Part shown: positions 57,707 through 64,000 of the stretch, piece after piece
Layout: every line of letters starts with the position of its first letter
Position numbering within the stretch: position 1 is the stretch's first letter
Assembly: GCA_001579985.1 (NCBI GenBank)
Contig: LRSR01004324.1
Coordinates: 1 to 64,000 of the forward strand
DNA: 64,000 bases
Direction: 5' to 3'
DNA from: Hypsibius dujardini
Taxonomy: Eukaryota; Tardigrada; Eutardigrada; Parachela; Hypsibiidae
Notes under the pieces: model-generated
The model's database searches: none
Told to the model about the DNA's origin: nothing
What the model saw: the letters and a program-made list of their open reading frames with translations, nothing else
Translations under genes and position numbers: made by a program

Positions 57707-58584
57707 CGTTGAAGATTTTTTTAACTTTGTTTGGTCGATTTGGCGTTCCAAAATTTTAATCGAAACCGAATTGAAATTCTTCGACATACATTTGAATATA
57801 TTTCAAAGAATATCAACCCACTAATTCGTTTTTCAGTTATTCATTGTATACCGAAATGACTGAATTAAACGGGTTAGTTAACAAAGATTTATCTTAGGAA
57901 CAGGACGAACAACGAAATTCATCAGTCAATTTCGGCCAAAACTGAAAACTAAAGAAAACTAAAATTACAATTAATTTTTATTATTTTGAGTAGTAAAACA
58001 AGGGACTGAATTGTTAGTTATTTCGTTCAGAAATAAAGCAAACTAAAAAATTAGTCAGTCAAATTCAACTTAAATTAAAAACTAAATAAAAACTATTAGA
58101 TGTTTTCTTACCTCTTTGCTTACTGCCATTTATTATTTAATTTAATTGACAAAATTAATTCGAATGAAACTTCCATTGAAAAATTAAATTGAAATTCCTT
58201 CGCAATTATTTTTTGGCAAACCGAGAAAGTGATTTCGTTCCGTAATTTTTGTCTTATCATTCCTGGTCCAAAATGGTCTTCCTAAAAGTGATTGCACACG
58301 TGTCACGCCAGATACAATTACGAAATGAACAGTATGAATAAATTATACCACAGTCAACCAAGACACAGCGACAACTGCCGCAAAAAGCTCTTTTATTTAA
58401 AAGAAACATTCTCCGCACGTAAAATAATGTTTTGAATAATTAATCATCATATTTAAGGTTGATTGCTGTAAAGTATCCAATTGCGGTTTTGTACGTTGAA
58501 ATAAATAAAAATACAAGTTTATTTTAAAGCACAGCCGCTTTTTGAATCATCAAAAATGTCTTTATGTACATTTAAGCAACACTA

Positions 58585-59876
58585 CAGAGGTTAAACAACT
58601 TGATGGTGCTCAGTTTTTAATTAAATCCCACGTGCACAATTTCACTTCGAATTTTTCAAAACATGCTCAATTTGAAGCCCCTGCCTCTCTATCATAAGTT
58701 TAACACGTTTCGGCCAAGATCGTAAGCGTTATTAATTTTACTTTGGTCTAAATTCGACCAGACCTTTCGCATAACCCGTTTCAAACCTGCCACCGTAGTG
58801 GTAGCGTGGGCAAACAATTTCCACTTAAACAGACCATTCACACAAAAATCCATGGGGGCCAAGTCAGGGCTATTGCCCATCCAGTGCTCTTTCGGAATGA
58901 ATTTGATTCCGGAATTTCGAAGCCATTCCTGTGTGATTCCGGAAGAGTGCGCTGGAGCACTGTCATGGTGGAAGACGACCTTGTTGATCAGCTCTCCCGG
59001 AAATAGTTTCCAAATGTCGTTCTTGAAAAGCGGCTTCAAAACATGTTGGATGTAGTACTCACTGTTGATTTTCGCTCCGGGTTTGACGAAACGGATTGCG
59101 GTTTTTCCGCGGGAGCAAACGCCGGCCACAAACATGACGCTCTTGGGGTGAGATTACTTCCAAAATTTGGTCCAACTTTCCGGACTCCGTTTTCCCCGAA
59201 ACTCGTAGTAAATCTTCCGGATACCGTTAGTGTCAGTAAGATACACTCAGGCCTCATCAATGGTGACAATATTCTTCCACTTATGGCCGTTGATATAGCG
59301 CAGGAACCTCGGGCCTCGGTCCAGCCGTTTTTAGCCTGCTTGTTCGATAGGGCATGAACACGGCACTTTTTCCGCACCTTCCCCTCCAAATCCTGGCTAA
59401 AGACGTCAGCAACAGTTGTAGCCGACACACCGTACTTCAAGGATAACGCAGAATGGGTCAGCGGATTCGGTCCTGAGAGGTCCTTTTCAATGGCATCCAC
59501 CAGACCAGGAGTTCGGAGTTTCGGGGAGCCACGGGGTTTCACCGATGACGGTGCAGTATCACTTCCGACTTCCTTGTTGTTATTTTTCCTGATGAGATTA
59601 GATACTGCTCTCTGAGAAACAACGATATTACTGACCGTCAATGCTTCCACAATTTTTGTGGATGAATATTTCAAACTGACCAATGTCAAAATAGACTCCC
59701 TCACACCCAAATCTAGTTTGCGACCCATCTTTGTATCCAAATGAGACAAAAAATGTATCACACATGCGAAATTGAGCGAAGCACGTGTTGGGTTTATGAG
59801 ATTTGAAAATCAAATAAGGCGCCCTGTACAGGCGTGAACATGAGTCACTGAGCACCATCAAGTTGTTTAACCTCTG
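58585..59876 (-). mobile_element. Mariner-type transposon, DD37D, with perfect TIRs
   Basis: 1292 bases between 30-base perfect inverted repeats (CAGAGGTTAAACAACTTGAT at the left end), flanked by TA at 58583-58584 and 59877-59878. The minus strand encodes the transposase. The right TIR ends exactly where the duplicated lectin block begins. Whole ends but a damaged gene suggest a moderately recent, now immobile copy. Confidence 0.88.
58692..59761 (-). pseudogene. Mariner-type transposase
   Basis: The N-terminal part (MGRKLDLGVRESILTLVSLK, RAVSNLIRK) is the paired helix-turn-helix DNA-binding region. The catalytic part shows TIDEA (first Asp), FHHDSAPAHSS (second) and SPDLAPMDF (third), with 37 residues between the second and third Asp, the DD37D pattern of the maT-like group. 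The frame is interrupted: TGA after TIDEA and TAA after KFWK lie between the two halves, and the downstream half reopens at MFVAGVCSRGK. The element cannot make a full enzyme as read. Confidence 0.8.
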
Positions 59877-59878
59877 TA

Positions 59879-60180
59879 TTTATCGTCACAAAAAGTCCCT
59901 CGACTTGCCATCCGGCATTTCAAATGGGTGGCGCAACGGAGAAATTTCATCTTACAGCGCTTGAAACAGGTTTATTGCGATTCTACAAACCGGAAACTCT
60001 GACAAACATTTCGGCATTGCTTTACACAAAGGCATCAAGTCGAAAATATTGCAATGTCGTTTGGACCGCTGAGAAAGCCATAAATAACAGCAACCCATGA
60101 GAGAAATATCAATACGTGTGCGGTTTTTCATATTTTTATAATTTAGGCAAAAAATACTGGTTTAGGTTTTCCATCTCGGT
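59879..60180 (+). promoter_or_regulatory. 5' flank of lectin copy 2
   Basis: The duplicate of 17434-17734. It begins directly at the mariner's right boundary, so the duplication breakpoint and the transposon end coincide. Confidence 0.35.
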
Positions 60181-60775
60181 ATGGGTCTCCCAATTCTACG
60201 TCCATACCTACATGGTCTATATATCACTGCTCTAATTACCGTTATCATCACCATCAGCCCTTCAGAAGCAGCATGTTGTCAAAATAATAAAACAACCTTG
60301 CAACTGCTGTCTGACACCGCGTTAAAACGGGGACAGAGCCTCTTTTCTCCGGACAAGAAGACTAAACTGTCGATGCAGATGAATGAGGACCTCGTCGTGT
60401 CCAATATTGGTGAAGATCTAACGGAAAAGTCAGTATGGTCGACTGGAACCAGCTCACTAGCACAGCCACCCGTGTCGGTCAATTTGTTGGAAAAATGGTG
60501 ATTTGGTGATGCTTAATGATGAGGGTGAAACGATGTGGAGACTTGGAACAGCTGGCATGCGGTATGCCGGTGCTTCGCTATGGGTGCAAAATGGGGGTTT
60601 ATTATGCCTCGTGAGTGAACCGGACGGGGACTACTTGTGGAAATCAGTTGCTATGGTAACATCGACGTCAATTTCAAAATTGGTTCCAGGTAAGAACTAG
60701 GATTATGCCTTCTGTGTATCTTAACATGGACAAATGCTAGGCCAAAAAGAGTGCATTTTCAAAGTACGAGCAGGC
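60181..60775 (+). pseudogene. Bulb-type lectin copy 2 (lost Cys module, frameshift)
   Basis: The same signal peptide as lectin 1, then CCQNNKTTLQLLSDTALKRG: the cysteine-rich module between CCQ and TALKRG is missing, and the join is in frame. One extra base near 60489 (ttggaaaaatgg for ttgaaaaatgg) shifts the frame inside the lectin domain. The rest (GETMWRLGTAGMRYAGASLW) continues in another frame. The short second exon (QKECIFKV) is kept but lacks its stop. Probably inactive. The duplicated block ends near 60961. Confidence 0.7.
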
Positions 60776-61065
60776 AGATGCTCGTTAAGGATTCTTTGAA
60801 GGCGAAACCAGAACAGCTGATAGTATGGCCAGGTGGTGGGCAAAGGGGAAAAATTAATTTTTCCCCAAATTTTATTAAAAAAGTCGGCTTTACTATACAT
60901 TTTGACACTGATGGGGATCTGGGGTCTTATTTCCAAGGGCCCCGGGCTTTGAAAACATTTGTATACTACTAATATAATATACTAGTTATAATACAGAAAT
61001 AGTAGTATATTATACCTCTGTGTACAAGTATAGCAAATTCAACTTAGTCAGTAATGATATAGAAC

Positions 61066-62500
61066 TTACCTGTCCGATGCAATGGCAACATCCAGCTGGG
61101 CGATGGCAAACTGATTACCAAGGGCGCCGTCAAGAATGATACAGTTGATTTTGATTCCACGGTTTAGGAGGCGCTCAGAAGTTTTGGCAATGATCTTGCT
61201 CAGGACCTCGCTCCGAATCAAGTGAGCGGTGAAGTAGTAGCCGATTAGCTGGATGGTCTTCGTTTCCAAGTTTGCAGCATAATTGCCAGCGCGTGCTGCT
61301 CTATGGCAATCTTTTCCTCTGTTGTGAAGAGGTCCTGGAACTCGGAAAGATCCACGAATCCATCAGGCGTTCCCGTTGTGCTCCAGTAATCGAAGGACGC
61401 CTGTGGACGAAGTTTACCTTCGTCCAGGACAAGTGCCCACTGGCTGGTCGAGACATCAAGAAGAGAACAGGCCTCTGAAAACGAAACTGCGGAGGACTCT
61501 GCGAAGTGTTGCGACGCTCAGAAGTGGTAGCTTCATCTTCTCCCTCATGTACTTGTACGAGCGTGAACCGCACCAGTTCAGCTCGAGACAGCGCTCAATC
61601 ATGGATAGCTCATGCCTAAATTTTTTTTTAAAACGTAACAATTTTTTAGCGATATTCGGTTAAACATAACACTTAATACAATAAAAAATGATAAATAATT
61701 TTTGCCCACCTTCGTCTTCTTCCTTTGTCCTGAAAAGCCGTCTCGCGTGTTGAAAGAACGTCCTGGCCGGTTCTGGAACGTCAGTGCTGCACCACACTTC
61801 TTCTGCTGAAAGCAGTCGCTCACTAAAAAGCCGGATTTGTTCGCGGGCTTTCTGGTTCTGGTTCTCGGTTCGGGATATCTACTGTGCCATGGCCTTTTTG
61901 AACTTTATCGAGTTGTCGATCTTGCTCCTGAGTTCTTCTGCCGACATGACAGAGTTCGACTTGGTCTTCTTCGCAGATTCGATTCTGGCGGCGTATACGG
62001 TCTTGCCTTTCTCCTCTTTCTTGCGCGCGGAGTGAGCGCGGATGCATGTCTGGCAGTTGCTGCAGCGGTTCACTTCCATAAGTAAGCGCAACCTTCTCGG
62101 GCACTTTCCGCATACGAGTAGCTGCAAATGTTGCGGCTGTCCAGGCGGTTGAGGTACGACTTCAAATTAAACTCAGTGCATCGTGGTGGAAGAGCAGTAA
62201 GCAATGAAGGGGAGCATTCCTTGCCGAAGACAAGAAGACTGTGGGAGAGACAATCATCAAAGGTGATCTTTTTGGGTTGCCAGACGGGCTCGTTGTGGGT
62301 TGTCGTAGAACCTGCGGAAATAGTTTTAATAGAACAATAGTGAGCTGTATTTGGCATTAACGCATGACCGTGATATAAAAATTGATATAAATGAGCAATC
62401 AATTAATGAACCGCTCGTATGAACTTACTGCTAGTGACGCTTGCAATCTTTAGGAATTCTCCCTGCGGCAGCGTCCGAGCAAAAAACATCCATCTGTTCG
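61066..62500 (-). mobile_element. P-element-like transposase remnant (copy 2)
   Basis: Read from 62500 down: DVFCSDAAAGRI, an exon after a TTCCGCAG acceptor (STTTHNEPVWQPKKITF), zinc-knuckle-like LVCGKCPRR...RCSNCQTC, and MSAEELRSKIDNSIKFKK. After a break (61650-61830) comes FRHELSMIERCLELNW, MREKMKLPLLSVATLRRVL, DLSEFQDLFTTEEKIA and finally YYFTAHLIRSEVLSK, LLNRGIKINCIILDGALGNQ before a GTAAGT donor at about 61073. The K-LPLPS-TLRR motif, YYF and the L-G-x-x-N segment resemble P-element/THAP9 transposases. Several frame breaks are present. No TIRs were found and no THAP domain is attached. Confidence 0.5.
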
Positions 62501-62667
62501 GCAAAAAATCAGGTAGCTGAAGGTGAGAAGCGAGCTGATTGATATTCAGAATATAGTAGCTCTGGTTTACGGCGGTGGCAAGTAGGCCTATTGGGGGAAA
62601 AGGCGAGGCGATGCAGTGCTCTTCGCAGCCCAGTGCAGCATGGACAAATTTTTGCGGAAGTCATAAC

Positions 62668-62880
62668 TTGTGTCTGTGTCCGTGTCTGTGTCTGTGTCTG
62701 TGTCTGTGTCTATGTCTGTGTCTGTGTGCATATAACGATAAACTTGTGTGCATGTTTATGTGCACTGTGTGGCAATTTAAACATCTTTGAGCGGGTGTGT
62801 GAGCGTCTGTGTGCGTGTGAGCGTCTGTGAGCGTTTGTTTGCCTCAATTTTAAACTGTGCGCATGTGTACGTGTGGCATG
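62668..62880. repeat. (GTCTGT)n plus GTGTGAGCG repeats
   Basis: A short array followed by gtggcaatttaaacat and tgtgagcgt words, matching 7205-7340. Part of the duplicated upstream block. Confidence 0.8.
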
Positions 62881-62885
62881 AGGAG

Positions 62886-63310
62886 GACTCCCATTGGTCC
62901 CGATTTTTCCCAATTTTCCCATTTTTTCTATCGGGATATCGAGATGGGACTAGCCTAGAAATAGTAGGGAACGGGAAAAAATAAATCTCTCGTATAAAGT
63001 GAGTTTTTCATCAAAACAGAACAAATTGAACTATAATTTTAGGTGAAAAATCGCTGCTGAATTGCTAAATTGGCAAAAAGTTGTGTCTCAATATAAAACC
63101 GAAGTCAACTAACACTCTATTTAGTGTGTAAAACGAAGAGTCAAGTGGAAATGTACCAAACACGGAAATTTTTATATGGGAATGAGTAATAGGAAATTTA
63201 ATTTATGGAATAGGAATGAGGAATTGTTTTGAAAATGGGATGGTAATTGAAGGGACCCACCAGGCGATGAAATGGGAGGGACGCGCCAGGTGATGGAACG
63301 GGAATGAATG
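62886..63310. repeat. Dispersed repeat (second copy)
   Basis: The same segment as 36590-37040 (ttttttctatcgggatatcg, aaatgtaccaaacacgga). It precedes the defensin 5' flank fragment at 63318. Confidence 0.6.
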
Positions 63311-63317
63311 AATTAAT

Positions 63318-63430
63318 GGCAAAGTACTGCTGACAAAACAAGTATATACGCCTGTAGGTCAAAGGCATTCGTAGATTGCAACAAACTACTGCGAAATTCA
63401 AGTGTGACAAAATTCGACACACACTACTGC
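63318..63430 (+). repeat. Defensin 5' flank repeat, copy d
   Basis: The block with gtatatacgcctgtaggtc, joined to sequence leading into a stalk exon, as at 19313-19445. No defensin remains. Confidence 0.6.
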
Positions 63431-63488
63431 AATTTTTTGTATTTTAATTTTTTGCGATCGGACTCATCATGACAACATAAAATTGCAG

Positions 63489-64000
63489 GTGTTTTCGGAA
63501 CCCTGTCGGGATTATCTGCAAACCTCTCGTTTTCCCAGTCAAACGGAGAACGAAAACTGGCAAATATTTCGGACCAGTTCTCTCAAGTATCTGGAAATCT
63601 TTCCCGATCCGAGGCCATGATTCAGCAAAAATTGATTGACCTGTCAGATACAGTCTCTCGATTAGAATCGTCCTGGAAAGGAAAGATGGCCACATTGTCG
63701 GATACTCTGTTGGGTCTGACAGGGAGTGTCACAAAAACCACTGATCGATTGACCTTACTGGAGTCTTCAGCAAGAAGGAAGTTTACCAATATTTCGGACG
63801 AGAAAGCGTTGATAGATGTATTTAAAGTGGTAACGACAGACAAAAGGGATGCGGATGTTAGGAGAAACCCTGGAGGATTTTTAGTGTTTGCGCAGGGACC
63901 GTCGCTCTGGAAATTGCCTGGGGAAGATGTCGGTGAGACGAAACAACTTTCAAACAATTCAGGAGAAACGAATGGGGCCGTTGCAGTGGATGTGTTAACC
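63489..64000 (+). pseudogene. Propeller/EGF family copy 8 (runs off the window)
   Basis: The stalk exon opens after aaattgcag exactly as in copy 3: VFGTLSGLSANLS, LANISDQFSQVSGNLS, LIDLSDTVSRLESSW, ATLSDTLLGLTGSVT, KFTNISDEKALIDVFKVV, then FLVFAQGPSLWKLPGEDVG. Near 63990 one base is missing in the GTGGATTG motif seen in the other copies, which shifts the frame just before DCVNHHLYW. The window ends there, so the rest is unseen. No signal exon precedes it. Confidence 0.65.

Noticed and set aside
58798-59357. Plus-strand frames inside the mariner element
   Set aside because: They are antisense shadows of the transposase.
1-64000. CRISPR arrays, bacterial operons, rRNA genes, LTR or virus-derived elements
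   Set aside because: None found by reading both strands; spliced genes and animal protein families show a eukaryotic nuclear origin.

Overview
This window is nuclear DNA of an invertebrate animal, most likely an ecdysozoan. Three things point there: drosomycin-type defensins, an ATP synthase subunit f exon of insect-like type, and many GT-AG introns of roughly 50-110 bases. The base composition is AT-rich, with very AT-rich introns, long (GTCTGT)n arrays, C/G homopolymers and many short inverted-repeat elements. The species cannot be named from the sequence. I recognised no retrovirus-like, LTR or Polinton material. Every transposon recognised is a plain DNA transposon or a non-autonomous relative of one.

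The main content is a family of about eight copies of a secreted multidomain gene. The fullest copy (20550-30179) encodes a signal peptide, a long N-terminal region I do not recognise, a serine-rich and N-glycosylation-rich repeat stalk, an LDL-receptor-type YWTD beta-propeller over several exons, and one EGF-like module that ends at a stop with no membrane anchor. Copies lie at 216-3610, 8713-11010, 19592-20037, 20550-30179, 38723-41333, 51095-53252, 56528-57706 and 63489-64000 (the last leaves the window). The two stalk-less copies (8713-11010 and 51095-53252) read intact through all propeller and EGF exons. The others are truncated, frameshifted or interrupted.

The copies are parts of a larger duplicated block: a drosomycin-like defensin, a (GTCTGT)n tract, the propeller gene, and on the opposite strand downstream the 3' exon of mitochondrial ATP synthase subunit f. 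Defensins are at 6042-6296, 6368-6586 and 37464-37688. ATP synthase f exons are at 4117-4262, 12334-12497, 30687-30832, 41842-41987 and 54232-54377. At two places (about 19313 and 63318) a fragment of the defensin 5' flank is joined directly upstream of stalk exons.

Other genes: a bulb-type lectin (17735-18484) with a duplicated damaged copy (60181-60775); a calmodulin-derived, intron-containing pseudogene (16704-17095); a small secreted peptide precursor (35197-35644); a signal-peptide exon (49089-49161); a Cys-containing exon (32465-32728); and an unrecognised spliced gene (45225-45847). Mobile DNA includes a DD37D mariner with perfect 30-base TIRs (58585-59876), two Mutator-like elements with 9-base target duplications (11254-11804, 25506-26324), a 2.9 kb element that splits the fullest propeller gene (24922-27853), P-element-like remnants, a THAP-domain exon and several hairpin MITEs.

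Taken together, this looks like a fast-evolving cluster for secreted recognition and defence, built from a defensin, a propeller/EGF protein family and a lectin. The immune role is inferred from domain content and co-duplication; nothing in the sequence proves it. Exon boundaries were placed by eye from splice consensus, phase and comparison between copies.
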